From the NCBI RefSeq assembly GCF_040515995.1, contig NZ_CP159485.1:1240001-1304000 (forward strand): a stretch of DNA of 64,000 nt, written 5' to 3'. The position numbers and the translations under genes are program-made. Position 1 is the first letter of the stretch. Every line of letters begins with the position of its first letter. This stretch comes from Proteinivorax hydrogeniformans (GTDB taxonomy: Bacteria; Bacillota; Proteinivoracia; Proteinivoracales; Proteinivoracaceae). Positions 1-8,112 of this stretch are shown in pieces. A model generated the notes under the pieces. That model had not been told where the DNA came from, searched no databases, and worked only from the letters and a program-made list of their open reading frames with translations.

Positions 1-50
1 TCACAGGCTCAATCACGCTGATACTGTTGCTGTTTGGACTTTTTTATTTT
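1..50. other. Window edge, no gene seen
   Basis: The first 50 bases before the heptamer array carry no recognisable gene. They end in a T-rich stretch that could belong to the end of an upstream transcription unit outside the window. Confidence 0.4.
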
Positions 51-271
51 AGGAGATAGGAGATAGGAGATAGAAGATAGGAGATAGAAGATAGAAGATA
101 GGAGATAGAAGATAGAAGATAGGAGATAGGGGATTGGGGATAGGAGATAGGAGATAGGGGATAGGAGATAGGAGATAGGGGATAGGGGATAGGGGATAGG
201 GGATAGGGGATAGGGGATAGAAGATAGAAGATAGAAGATAGAAGATAGAAGATAGAAGATAGAAGATAGAA
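51..271. repeat. GATAGRR heptamer array (A1)
   Basis: About 220 bases made almost only of 7-base units GATAGGA, GATAGAA and GATAGGG. Because 7 is not a multiple of 3, long open frames exist on the minus strand (Leu-Ser-Ser-Ile-rich); these are by-products and not genes. The array is directly followed by a terminator-like hairpin of the type that also follows the arrays at 2332 and 37494. Confidence 0.95.
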
Positions 272-277
272 ATGGAT

Positions 278-317
278 AAAAAACTAGTGAGCATTTTATG
301 CTCACTAGTTTTTTTGA
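278..317. terminator. Terminator type T1 after array A1
   Basis: Inverted repeat with arms ACTAGTGAGCA / TGCTCACTAGT, a run of A before it and a run of T after it, so it can stop transcription in both directions. Near-identical copies lie at 2445-2483 and 37617-37653, each after a GATAGRR array. Confidence 0.85.
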
Positions 318-364
318 CTAGAACTCCTGCCCACTAACCAACCTTTTGCTAACCAACTAGGGCC

Positions 365-566
365 AGGTACTCACAATATTATCCCGGGATTTTGGGTGGT
401 GATCAACTGTTTCACCAATGCTTGTGCTTTATGGCTTATGGGTCGCCAGTAATGGGGGGTACTGTCTCTGCAAACCAGTTAGGGACGGCCCAAAGCCATA
501 AAACCCTTCACATGGTTTAAAAACGCTTCCCACCAATCAAACCCTAAAATAATATTATGAGCACCT
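365..566 (+). mobile_element. R1 MITE-like element, copy 1 (202 bp)
   Basis: Begins AGGTACTCACAATATTAT and ends ATAATATTATGAGCACCT; these ends are imperfect inverted repeats. There is no coding capacity. Copies of exactly the same length lie at 758-959, 18905-19106 and 42006-42207. Flanks (CTAGGGCC on the left, GGCAGAGCAGG-like on the right) are also partly shared, so the true borders may be wider and no target-site duplication could be defined. Confidence 0.75.
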
Positions 567-757
567 TAAGTGGGCAGATCAGGAAACAGGGATGTGAGAT
601 GGTGTAAATGTCATAATGAGTTTTTATTAAAACAGGGTCTTTCCAATATGGGTACGATAAATGAACGGGTTTGGACCCAGCATGTAGCTTATTTCGTGAT
701 GTTTACCGTGGCCAATTAAGGTTTTAGGGTCTTTTAAACTCCTTTTCAACTAGGGCC

Positions 758-959
758 AGGTACTCACAATATTATCCCGGGATTTTGGGTGGTGATCAGC
801 TGTTTCACCAATGCTTGTGCTTTATGGCTTATGGGTCGCCAGTAATGGGGGGTACTGTCTCTGCAAACCAGTTAGGGATGGCCCAAAGCCATAAAACCCT
901 TCACATGGTTCAAAAACGCTTCTCGCCAATCAAACCCTAAAATAATATTATGAGCACCT
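758..959 (+). mobile_element. R1 MITE-like element, copy 2 (202 bp)
   Basis: Nearly identical to the copy at 365-566, with the same length and the same imperfect terminal inverted repeats. Only about 190 bp of other repeat sequence separate the two copies. Confidence 0.75.
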
Positions 960-1219
960 TCAGAGGGCAGAGCAGGACAGGAATCAAAGATAGCCATATC
1001 TTAAGCCTCTCCCTCGAAGAGGTAAGGGTTGACCTCTGTGTCAACCCATCAGCAAATGGCTACCCAATATGGCAATGACCACCAAACTCCGACCTCAAAT
1101 TACTTATTACCACTACTCATGTAGCTATTTCGTAATCATTACCGTGGCTGATTAAGTAGAAAGTGGAAGGTAGAAAGTTGGAGAGTAGAAAGTAGAAAGT
1201 GTAAGCTGGAGTTCGTTTT

Positions 1220-1270
1220 GTGGGTCTTGCGCCCTTGTGGGCTAGATCCTTCGGAGTGCCTCAGGATGAC
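1220..1270 (+). repeat. R4 hairpin element, copy 1
   Basis: About 51 bp with two stem-loops: GCCCTTGTGGGC and an ATCCT...AGGAT stem. It is preceded by a GGAAAGT-type tract (1157-1205), as are most other copies (3255, 19402, 29413, 38191, 38651, 43117; inverted at 46647, 46933, 47218). Confidence 0.8.
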
Positions 1271-1556
1271 ATTATAAATTAATAAGGGTTCCTATTTTGT
1301 TTATAGTGGTGTAATTGCTCGTGTTTTACCGGGTCTTTCAGATCTGGACACATACATGGATGGGGTTGGACCAAGCATGTAGCTTATTTCGTAATCATTA
1401 CCGTGGCCAATAAAGGTTTGTGTCTTTAGGTTTTAGATACCAACCTCCGACCTCAAATTACTTATTACCACTACTACATTGTCACTTCCAAAAAAGGATT
1501 TCAGCCTCTAAACATCGAATAACTATCCGAACAACTTAATACAGGAGGCCTACATA

Positions 1557-2333
1557 ATGTTAGATCAGCATAACTATAATGAATTTATGTCAAAAATATT
1601 TAAACTTACAGGAATTGACCTAAGCAGCTATAAAGAAAAACAGATGAAAAGACGTCTAGATTCCCTTATAGAGAAGAAGTCGCTTAACACCTATGATGAG
1701 TACATAAACCTAATAAAAACCTCACCAACGGACTTAGAAGAGTTCTTAGACAGAATGACCATCAACGTATCAGAGTTTTTTAGAAATGGAGAGAGGTGGG
1801 AGGTTTTAGATCAAAAAATACTTCCGCTTATAACAGCTGGTACAGATAAAATAAAAGTATGGAGTGCGGCATGCTCGACGGGACAAGAACCATATTCACT
1901 TGCCATGCTTTTTGAGAGCCAAGGGTTAAAGTACGAGATATTAGCTACTGATTTAGATGAAAAAGTTTTAAACAAAGCTAGACAGGGTAAGTTTAACATT
2001 AAAGAAAAAGAAGGTATACCAGAAAAACACCATAAATACTTAAATATAAATGGCGAAACCTTTACCGTAGATCCTAAGCTAAAAAGGTATATAAAATTTC
2101 AAAAACACAATCTTTTAGAAAACTCCTACCCCACAGACTTTGACTTAATACTTTGCAGAAATGTAATGATCTATTTTAAGGAGTCAACTAAAAAAGAAGT
2201 ATACAAAAGATTTAACCAATCATTAAAGGATAACGGAATATTATTTGTAGGCAGCACAGAACAAATATTTTTCGCCAGCAACCTATCGTTTAAATCACTA
2301 GACACATTTTTTTATAAAAAAGTTAACTCATAG
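1557..2333 (+). CDS. cheR: CheR-type chemoreceptor (protein-glutamate) methyltransferase
   Basis: A 258-residue protein of normal CheR length. CheR transfers methyl groups from S-adenosylmethionine to glutamates of chemoreceptors in the cytoplasm. An N-terminal helical domain (about 1-75) ends in RMTINVSEFFRN, as in CheR. The SAM-binding part contains WSAACSTGQEPYSLAML, an acidic strand end ILATDLDEKVL and LCRNVMIYF. AGGAGG at 1543-1548 supports the ATG at 1557. No other chemotaxis gene is in the window, and the gene is isolated between repeat blocks, so its partner receptor system is unknown. The stop codon TAG merges into a GATAGGG heptamer array. Confidence 0.93.
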   Translation: MLDQHNYNEFMSKIFKLTGIDLSSYKEKQMKRRLDSLIEKKSLNTYDEYINLIKTSPTDLEEFLDRMTINVSEFFRNGERWEVLDQKILPLITAGTDKIKVWSAACSTGQEPYSLAMLFESQGLKYEILATDLDEKVLNKARQGKFNIKEKEGIPEKHHKYLNINGETFTVDPKLKRYIKFQKHNLLENSYPTDFDLILCRNVMIYFKESTKKEVYKRFNQSLKDNGILFVGSTEQIFFASNLSFKSLDTFFYKKVNS

Positions 2334-2441
2334 GGGATAGGGGATAGGAGATAGGAGATAGGAGATAGGAGATAGGAGATAGGGGATAGAAGATAGGGGA
2401 TAGAAGATAGGGGATAGAAGATAGGGGATAGAAGATAGGAA
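2332..2441. repeat. GATAGRR heptamer array (A2)
   Basis: The array starts inside the TAG stop codon of cheR and runs for about 110 bases as GATAGGG, GATAGGA and GATAGAA units. It is followed by the matching terminator hairpin at 2445. Confidence 0.95.
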
Positions 2442-2444
2442 TGG

Positions 2445-2483
2445 AAAAAAACTAGTGAGCATTTTATGCTCACTAGTTTTTTG
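2445..2483. terminator. Terminator type T1 after cheR
   Basis: Arms ACTAGTGAGCA / TGCTCACTAGT followed by TTTTTT. It is the only terminator candidate behind cheR, so the array-plus-hairpin module probably serves as that gene's transcription end. Confidence 0.85.
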
Positions 2484-3535
2484 ACTAAAAAGCCTTGAAC
2501 TCATGTCTAACTGTCCAACTTTCTGCCAACCAACTTTCCGCTGACTCTAAAGCAGAACCAATATAAAAGCAACTGGCCGCGTAAACGTATAAACTTGCTT
2601 ATTCTGCTGGGACAAAGGGCATGTTTAAAACTTGCTAACTCTGCTGGGTCTGGAAACAAATGGTTTTAGCTAAACTGCAGTAGCATTTGTATTTTATACC
2701 TGCTGTATTTAAAACCGGGTCTTTCCAATATGGATACCACACATGAATGGGTTTGGACCCAGCATGTAGCCAGTATCGTAATCATTACAGTGGCCAATTA
2801 AGGTTTTATGGTCTTTAAAGTATGTTAAATTTCCGACTTAATATCACCTAACATTATTTAATTGTAAATTGTAAATTCGCCTTTGAACTCCTGTACAGAA
2901 ATCATCGAATTCCGGGCTTTTAGGTGGTGGTCAGCTGTTAACCATATTAGATGGGGCGATACAGAGGTCGCCCCCTACTCGCGTGGAGGGAAGGGGGCTC
3001 TTATAGCCCAGAATCAGAAACCTGCATCCCTCGAAGAGGTAGGGGTTGACCTCTGTGTCAACCCATCAGTAAATGGCTAGCCAATATGGCAGTTCTCCCA
3101 AACCCGCAACTAAAGTCTAGGGTGTTATGTTCTTTGTTGCCAACTCCGACCTCAAATTACTTATTACCACTAGTATCGTAATCTTTATCGTGGCCAATTA
3201 AGTTTTATCGTTGATGAAGTGGAAGGTGGAAGGGTGGAAGCTGGAGTTCGTTTGGTGGGTCTTGCGCCCTTGTGGGCTAGATCCTTCGGTGTGCCTCAGG
3301 ATGACATTATCAATTAATAAGGGATCCCTATTTGTTTATAGTGGTTTAATTGCTCGTGTCTTACCGGGTCTTTCCAATATGCTCACCACATATGAATGGG
3401 TTTGGACCCAGCATGTAGCTTATTTCGTAATCATTACCGTGGCCAATTAAGTTTTTTGTAGTATGTACTAACTTCGGAAGGGACTTTTCAATTTGCAAGT
3501 TTAAAGTTTGAATTCCTAACCAACTGCTTCATATA
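2484..3535. repeat. Intergenic repeat block 2
   Basis: No gene is seen. The block holds one R6 copy (2544-2653), two full R2 copies (2709-2807, 3361-3456) and a partial one (about 3171-3205), one R3 copy (3028-3092), a GGAAAGT-type tract (about 3217-3240) and one R4 copy (3255-3305). Short open frames here are made of repeat sequence. Confidence 0.88.
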
Positions 3536-3579
3536 AAAACAAAAAAAATCGCGTTAAGATTATATCTTAACGCGATTTG
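3536..3579 (-). terminator. Rho-independent terminator of the tRNA operon
   Basis: Perfect inverted repeat with arms AAATCGCGTTAAGAT / ATCTTAACGCGATTT. On the minus strand it is followed by a T run (A run at 3533-3548 on the plus strand). It lies just behind the last tRNA gene. Confidence 0.9.
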
Positions 3580-3591
3580 TAGGTAGAATTT

Positions 3592-3667
3592 TGGTGAGCC
3601 ATCCGCGATTCGAACACGGGACACCCTGATTAAAAGTCAGGTGCTCTACCGACTGAGCTAATGGCTC
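3592..3667 (-). tRNA. tRNA-Lys (anticodon TTT)
   Basis: Reads on the minus strand as GAGCCATTAGCTCAGTCGG and folds as a cloverleaf. The anticodon loop is CTTTTAA (anticodon TTT), the T-loop is TTCGAAT, and CCA is encoded. It is the last gene of a five-tRNA operon. Confidence 0.97.
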
Positions 3668-3688
3668 TCATATTTAGGCAAAAAAAAA

Positions 3689-3764
3689 TGGCTGGGCCGG
3701 CAGGACTCGAACCTACGCATGCGGGAGTCAAAGTCCCGTGCCTTACCGACTTGGCGACGGCCCA
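3689..3764 (-). tRNA. tRNA-Gln (anticodon TTG)
   Basis: Minus-strand cloverleaf beginning TGGGCCG (a U1-A72 pair, usual for tRNA-Gln). The anticodon loop is CTTTGAC, the T-loop TTCGAGT, and CCA is encoded. Confidence 0.96.
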
Positions 3765-3770
3765 ACATTA

Positions 3771-3856
3771 TGGTGGAGAGGACTGGATTCGAACCAGTGA
3801 AGGCGGAGCCAGCAGATTTACAGTCTGCCCCCTTTGGCCAACTCGGGAACCTCTCC
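3771..3856 (-). tRNA. tRNA-Tyr (anticodon GTA)
   Basis: At 86 nt it is a class II tRNA with a long variable arm. The anticodon loop is CTGTAAA. CCA is encoded. Confidence 0.97.
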
Positions 3857-3862
3857 ATGTTT

Positions 3863-3938
3863 TGGAGCCGGCGATGGGACTCGAACCCGCAACCTGCTCA
3901 TTACAAGTGAGCTGCTCTGCCAATTGAGCTACGTCGGC
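3863..3938 (-). tRNA. tRNA-Thr (anticodon TGT)
   Basis: Minus-strand cloverleaf beginning GCCGACGTAGCTCAATTGG. The anticodon loop is CTTGTAA. The 3' end with CCA is encoded. Confidence 0.97.
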
Positions 3939-3950
3939 CTGTTCCTTCAT

Positions 3951-4027
<77 letters not shown>

Positions 4028-4039
4028 ACAACGATATTT

Positions 4040-4068
4040 AGTATAAAACATTTTTTGATCATCGTCAA
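4040..4068 (-). promoter_or_regulatory. Sigma-A-type promoter of the tRNA operon
   Basis: On the minus strand TTGACG, a 17-base spacer and TATACT, placed immediately upstream of tRNA-Pro. This is close to the vegetative consensus, as expected for a stable-RNA operon. Confidence 0.85.
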
Positions 4069-4157
4069 GGGTTAAAACAATTTTTTTAAGAAAAAACATT
4101 AACTTTTATCTAATAGTATTATTCCACATAAATTAGTTTTTATAATGTAAAAGATTT

Positions 4158-4718
4158 CTAGAAATTTTTAATGGCATCCCAAAATCCAGACCACATTTCC
4201 TTAGAAAAGAGGTTATACTCTATACGATCGCCTGGTAGGTTATACTGAACCACCATTTCATCGCCTTCAACACTTCTTACCTTATCACCATTTACAGTTA
4301 GGTATCTTTGGATAACAACATCATCTTCATCTTTAACAGTTTCGTACCCCACATCAAAAGAAGAAGTTGAACCATCGTGAGACTTTACAGATAAGGTTGC
4401 AGTATCTCCATCTCTATCTTTTACAACTTCAGCGGCAAGCTCTTCATTTTTTGTCCAATTAAAACTCACTATATAGCCTTCTTCAGATTCTTCGCTCTCG
4501 CCCCATACAGCTGACACTGTATTTAGCACAGGATCAGTCCTTACATCTCCTGCCTCCCAAATGTAACTAATTCCAACCTGCATCCCAATAGTGAATAGCA
4601 CAACACATAAAACAGGAATCCAAGTAAATCTTAAGATTTTTAAAAGCACCGGATTCATTTTTATTCTAACTTTTCCATTATTTTTGTTTGTTTTATTTGT
4701 TTCAGTTTGTCGAGTCAT
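4158..4718 (-). CDS. Hypothetical single-pass membrane protein
   Basis: 186 residues and not recognised. A polar, Asn/Lys/Thr-rich N-terminus (1-27) is followed by one hydrophobic segment (about 30-52) and an acidic, probably extracellular domain rich in beta-type sequence (about 55-186). Overall it resembles a membrane-tethered soluble domain. GGAGGTGAG lies a few bases upstream of the ATG at 4718. It is transcribed in the same direction as the tRNA operon but begins more than 600 bp upstream of it with a separate start, and it diverges from the gene at 4790. No catalytic motif is seen. Confidence 0.7.
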   Translation of the reverse strand: MTRQTETNKTNKNNGKVRIKMNPVLLKILRFTWIPVLCVVLFTIGMQVGISYIWEAGDVRTDPVLNTVSAVWGESEESEEGYIVSFNWTKNEELAAEVVKDRDGDTATLSVKSHDGSTSSFDVGYETVKDEDDVVIQRYLTVNGDKVRSVEGDEMVVQYNLPGDRIEYNLFSKEMWSGFWDAIKNF

Positions 4719-4789
4719 AAAAACTCACCTCCATCTATAACATTATACTGAATATATAAAAAAACATCAATATCTTAGGGGGGAAGACT

Positions 4790-5464
4790 TTGATAAATAA
4801 AATATATAGAAGACTAAAAATAATTGTCATTCCAACTGCTTTAGCTTTACTGGTTGTTTTTATGATAGATAGCCCAAACCCAGTAAGCGTATGGAACGAC
4901 GATTTTATTGATAGAAATCAAAAGCCAAATAAACCTTATTATTACTATTTACAAATCTTCAATGTTAATGATAGCCCGTTAATAATAGTAAATACAAGAA
5001 ACAAAGAGCATCTAATATTCTTAGGTGGCTACGACGATCTAAAATCTTTTAATATCAACTTAGAAGAATTTTCTTCTATCTATATTTATAAGCCACAAGA
5101 CCTTAAAAAGTTTGACATACTTACTATTGGCAGTCACCTAACTCTTAGCGAAAATTCTTATATTGATGTTATAGACCCAAACGCCATAATGATAAAAGCT
5201 AATAGATTAAACTTTTTAGTTATCGGAGAAGAAGCATGCTTAGAAAATCTAGATATGTACCATGACTTTCAATTTGTTATCTCAGACAGCACCGAATTAT
5301 ATCCATGGTCTATGGATAAATTTACGTTAGAAAACTTTTTCTACACTGGCCCTGTGGAAAATAGCTCTACCGATGAAACTTTTATAGCAGTTTCTCAGGA
5401 AAACTATATAAATATAATTAGTGATGGCAGTACTTTGGAAATTTTCCAAAAAAATATAAAATAA
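4790..5464 (+). CDS. Hypothetical membrane-anchored protein upstream of a histidine kinase
   Basis: 224 residues from a TTG start with a strong ribosome binding site (GGGGGG near 4778-4783). Residues about 8-26 form a hydrophobic signal anchor; the rest would be extracellular and shows no familiar motif. It ends 73 bp before the histidine kinase at 5538, in the same direction and with no terminator between, so the two are probably co-transcribed. By position it could be an extracellular accessory or sensing subunit of that kinase, but this is inference only. Confidence 0.7.
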   Translation: MINKIYRRLKIIVIPTALALLVVFMIDSPNPVSVWNDDFIDRNQKPNKPYYYYLQIFNVNDSPLIIVNTRNKEHLIFLGGYDDLKSFNINLEEFSSIYIYKPQDLKKFDILTIGSHLTLSENSYIDVIDPNAIMIKANRLNFLVIGEEACLENLDMYHDFQFVISDSTELYPWSMDKFTLENFFYTGPVENSSTDETFIAVSQENYINIISDGSTLEIFQKNIK

Positions 5465-5537
5465 AGCAGGAGAACAGCAAAAAATACAGAATATTACTGA
5501 TTGTGATAATGTGGTTATTAGATGAGGGTGTGATTTC

Positions 5538-7304
5538 TTGAGTAAATTAAAAAAAATAAACGAATTTCTTTCTATTGTTTTTTTTGTTTGTCTTGTGGTG
5601 TATATTTTAAGCACTATATTTGTAAATACACCGTCTTTTGCTAATATAACCCAAATTATTTTCTTAGTAATGATTCTTGTGGCTGTGGATATGTATAGGG
5701 CTAGAGTTTACGGCTCACTTTTTGTAGCTTTTGATATGCCGTTAATAATTAGCAGTTTTTTTATAATTAATGACGGCATTTTCCCGGCAGTTACCGCTTA
5801 TACCATAACCTTAACTATTTCAGCACTTTTAGACAAAAACGACTTGGGCATTAGACATATTAAGTTGGTAGGGCGACAGACTTTTCCTTTAATAATAGCT
5901 GGAGTGATCTATACCCTGTTTTCTTCATACTATAGCAATACAATGCTACTTGTGTTTTTAACTCTTTCCACCTACGCAATTCTTAATCACTATATTTTGC
6001 ACCTAAATGTGTACGCCCACACTAAGACTAAATTAACTAGCATTATAAACCTATCTTGGGCACTTACATTTTACATAGTTCAGTTTATGGGTATTTTAGC
6101 AATCATTGAATTACATCAGGCGTTTTTAAATAATGGTCTTTTACTTTCTATATCTGGTGTAATTTTAGGATACGTTCTTTGTATAGCCTGTATTCTAAAG
6201 CTTAATGGCGCTATGGATATCGGCAAAAATAAAAAGATTTACAAAGAATCCCTAAACTATTTTATAGAAACTAATAATTACGGATTTATAGCCCTAGATA
6301 AAAGGAATAACATCCTAGCTTTTAATGACAAAATATTAGAAATTGCAAACACCACATCAAAAAACGTTATTGGCAAACCAGTGACAGAAATATTTCCTAA
6401 CACATTCTTAGGACGTTACATTGACAGTTGCCAGGGGATTCAAGATTTTGTTGACCACTATTTTGACTCTGAAACTGATAAATACTACAGTCTTAACTAC
6501 CTAAAAATAGAGTCAGAAAATAGACCTTTAAAAGACAAGTTAGTGTCCTCAATAATTCTAATTAAAGATGCTACAGAAGAGATGGCAAAACAAGAAGAAG
6601 AAAGTATTAGAAATAAGCTTGAATCTTTAGAACAGTTGGCAGCAGGTACCGCAAATGAGATGAAGAACCCATTGACGGTAGCCCTTGGATTTTTGCAGCT
6701 TGCTAGGCAAAATGTTGAAAAGGGCGAACTTGAAAGGGATACGTTATTATATTATTTAGACAATATAGATGAATCCCTTAAACAAACCGATACAAGCTTA
6801 GAGCGACTGACTATAACTGCAAACAGTTCACTTAATAAAGCTAGGCTTAAATGGATAAACATGTCAAAGCTACTACAAGACCTCATTAAACAGTACCAAG
6901 TTAGATTCCCTAACATTGATTTTAAGTTAAATGCCCCTGAGTTAAAAGCCCTAGTTGAGCCTAGACTTATAAACATATGTCTAAACTACATAATGGAAAA
7001 TGCGGTAGAAGCAATTATGGAAAAAGAAGGCGCTGGGAAACTTGATATACAAGGGTGTATAAAGGGAAATGATATAAAGATTGAAATAATAGATGATGGT
7101 GTAGGAATAGAAAAAGATAAATATTTAAAAATCTTTGACCCTTATTTTACTACTAAAGATAACAACAATCATGGATTAGGACTTTATTATTGCAACTGTA
7201 TTATCAATAAGTTAAAAGGAAATATAGAGGTTATTTCAAAACTAAACCAAGGTACTAAAGTCATAATAACTTTGCCCGTAGATTTAAATGACAAATTAAA
7301 TTAA
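5538..7304 (+). CDS. PAS-containing sensor histidine kinase with Asn at the phospho-acceptor position
   Basis: 588 residues from a TTG start (GAGGGTG at 5524-5530). Six or seven hydrophobic segments fill about 10-225, a PAS domain follows (about 235-345), then a HisKA-like helix pair (about 362-430) and a HATPase domain (about 465-585) with the N box (MENAVEAI), G1 (DDGVGI), F box (FDPYFTTK) and G2 (GLGL). The H-box reads AAGTANEMKNPLT: residue 373 is Asn (AAT at 6654-6656), where active kinases of this KinA-E-like group have His. The ATP-binding part looks intact. It may be a pseudokinase, a phosphatase or allosteric partner, or recently inactivated. No response regulator gene is adjacent. 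Confidence 0.88.
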   Translation: MSKLKKINEFLSIVFFVCLVVYILSTIFVNTPSFANITQIIFLVMILVAVDMYRARVYGSLFVAFDMPLIISSFFIINDGIFPAVTAYTITLTISALLDKNDLGIRHIKLVGRQTFPLIIAGVIYTLFSSYYSNTMLLVFLTLSTYAILNHYILHLNVYAHTKTKLTSIINLSWALTFYIVQFMGILAIIELHQAFLNNGLLLSISGVILGYVLCIACILKLNGAMDIGKNKKIYKESLNYFIETNNYGFIALDKRNNILAFNDKILEIANTTSKNVIGKPVTEIFPNTFLGRYIDSCQGIQDFVDHYFDSETDKYYSLNYLKIESENRPLKDKLVSSIILIKDATEEMAKQEEESIRNKLESLEQLAAGTANEMKNPLTVALGFLQLARQNVEKGELERDTLLYYLDNIDESLKQTDTSLERLTITANSSLNKARLKWINMSKLLQDLIKQYQVRFPNIDFKLNAPELKALVEPRLINICLNYIMENAVEAIMEKEGAGKLDIQGCIKGNDIKIEIIDDGVGIEKDKYLKIFDPYFTTKDNNNHGLGLYYCNCIINKLKGNIEVISKLNQGTKVIITLPVDLNDKLN

Positions 7305-7328
7305 AATACTTTTACAACTTAAGCATCT

Positions 7329-7369
7329 TTTATCAAGTTTTTAATAGTAATTAATAAAAGCTTGATAAA
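7329..7369. promoter_or_regulatory. Imperfect inverted repeat before the gene at 7384
   Basis: Outer arms TTTATCAAG (7329-7337) and CTTGATAAA (7361-7369) are perfect, and the sequence between them continues the symmetry imperfectly. It could be the kinase gene's terminator or an operator/5' leader hairpin of the next gene. There is no clear T run. Confidence 0.4.
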
Positions 7370-7383
7370 GGTGGGGGAAAAAC

Positions 7384-7746
7384 ATGATATTAAAGCTAAT
7401 CGATGAAAGCCAACTGTCTGTTGATGTTAAAAACGACTATGTTGTGGTTTTTTTTAAGCAGCACCCAGATGTTTATTTGGGAAAGCAGAAAATTGATTAT
7501 GTAGATGGTGACGTTGTAGAAAAATTTAGCACAATGCCTGGCGACTTAATAGACGAAAAGTACTTTAAGCTTTATGATGGTATTGTTTATATCGGTGGAA
7601 TTATAAGTCCGATTAAATGCTATTCCTGTAGCAAAAAATTATACTATGATGAATACACTGTTCATGAAGAAGCTATCCAATGCTTCTATTGTGGTCAGTC
7701 AATAAAAATAAAAAAGAGCAGCTCGTTAAACGACTTGTTACTATAA
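7384..7746 (+). CDS. Hypothetical protein with C-terminal zinc ribbon
   Basis: 120 residues and not recognised. The C-terminal third holds two CxxC knuckles, CYSC (about 80-83) and CFYC (about 100-103), the layout of a small zinc ribbon. The N-terminal part is a soluble alpha/beta-like sequence without signal peptide. GGTGGGGG upstream supports the ATG. It stands between the degenerate kinase and the spore protein gene. It could bind nucleic acid or a protein partner, but nothing more specific can be said. Confidence 0.7.
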   Translation: MILKLIDESQLSVDVKNDYVVVFFKQHPDVYLGKQKIDYVDGDVVEKFSTMPGDLIDEKYFKLYDGIVYIGGIISPIKCYSCSKKLYYDEYTVHEEAIQCFYCGQSIKIKKSSSLNDLLL

Positions 7747-7758
7747 AAAACCAATATT

Positions 7759-7788
7759 AAAGGGAGAACTTTTAAAGTTCTCCCTTTT
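7759..7788. terminator. Hairpin terminator overlapping the end of the SASP gene
   Basis: Arms AAAGGGAGAAC / GTTCTCCCTTT. The minus-strand stop codon of the spore protein (7772-7774) lies in its loop. T-rich sequence lies on both sides, so it may serve both convergent genes. Confidence 0.7.
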
Positions 7789-7999
7789 CCATCATTTGTT
7801 TTTGTGCGTCTCTGATTATAGACTTAACCATTGCTCCTCCAATTCTACCACCAATTTTACCACATTCATAAGAACTCATATTTCCCCAACCCACGTTTTC
7901 TATTTTTTGCTTTAGACCTAGCTGATCTGCAACTTCGTACTTAAACTGGTCTAATACTTCCTCTGGAAGTATGCTCCTTCTGCGTCTTCTTGCAGCCAT
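7772..7999 (-). CDS. Alpha/beta-type small acid-soluble spore protein (SASP)
   Basis: 75 residues, normal for the family. These proteins coat and protect DNA in dormant spores and are cut by the Gpr protease on germination. The family core is visible: LDQFKYEVADQLGL followed by MSSYECGKIGGRIGGAM. The N-terminus carries an Arg run (RRRRR at about 4-8), more basic than in common members. AGGAGGTGG precedes the start. A strong hairpin overlaps its stop codon. It is the clearest marker that the organism forms endospores. Confidence 0.93.
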   Translation of the reverse strand: MAARRRRRSILPEEVLDQFKYEVADQLGLKQKIENVGWGNMSSYECGKIGGRIGGAMVKSIIRDAQKQMMEKGEL

Positions 8000-8081
8000 C
8001 TAAAACCACCTCCTAGGTATATTTTCTGCTTTTAATTACAATACTATCCTAGAAGATAATTACTCTTATCCCTGCAAAAAC

Positions 8082-8110
8082 AAAAAAGCGCCCTTTACAG
8101 GCACTTTTCT
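8082..8110 (-). terminator. Terminator of the YhcN-like gene
   Basis: AAAAGCGCC / GGCACTTTT arms with one mismatch, followed on the minus strand by a T-rich run. It lies just after the minus-strand stop codon. Confidence 0.7.
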
Positions 8111-8112
8111 TG

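Larger units (their letters stand above)
318..1550. repeat. Intergenic repeat block 1
   Basis: No gene is seen. The block holds two full copies of the 202-bp MITE-like element R1 (365-566, 758-959), two copies of the ~95-bp element R2 (629-726, 1326-1418), one copy of the 65-bp hairpin element R3 (1011-1078), a GGAAAGT-type tract (1157-1205) and one copy of element R4 (1220-1270). Short linkers rich in CCAACCTCCGACCTC and ATTACTTATTACCAC recur in other blocks. Confidence 0.9.

Noticed and set aside
9-305. Long minus-strand frames rich in Leu-Ser-Ser-Ile-Phe-Tyr
   Set aside because: They are translations of the heptamer array; a 7-base unit stays open in several frames. No ribosome binding site, and the same applies at 37444-37750.
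2883-3450. Two plus-strand frames of 65 and 79 codons
   Set aside because: They consist of R3, R4 and R2 repeat sequence and vary freely between copies.
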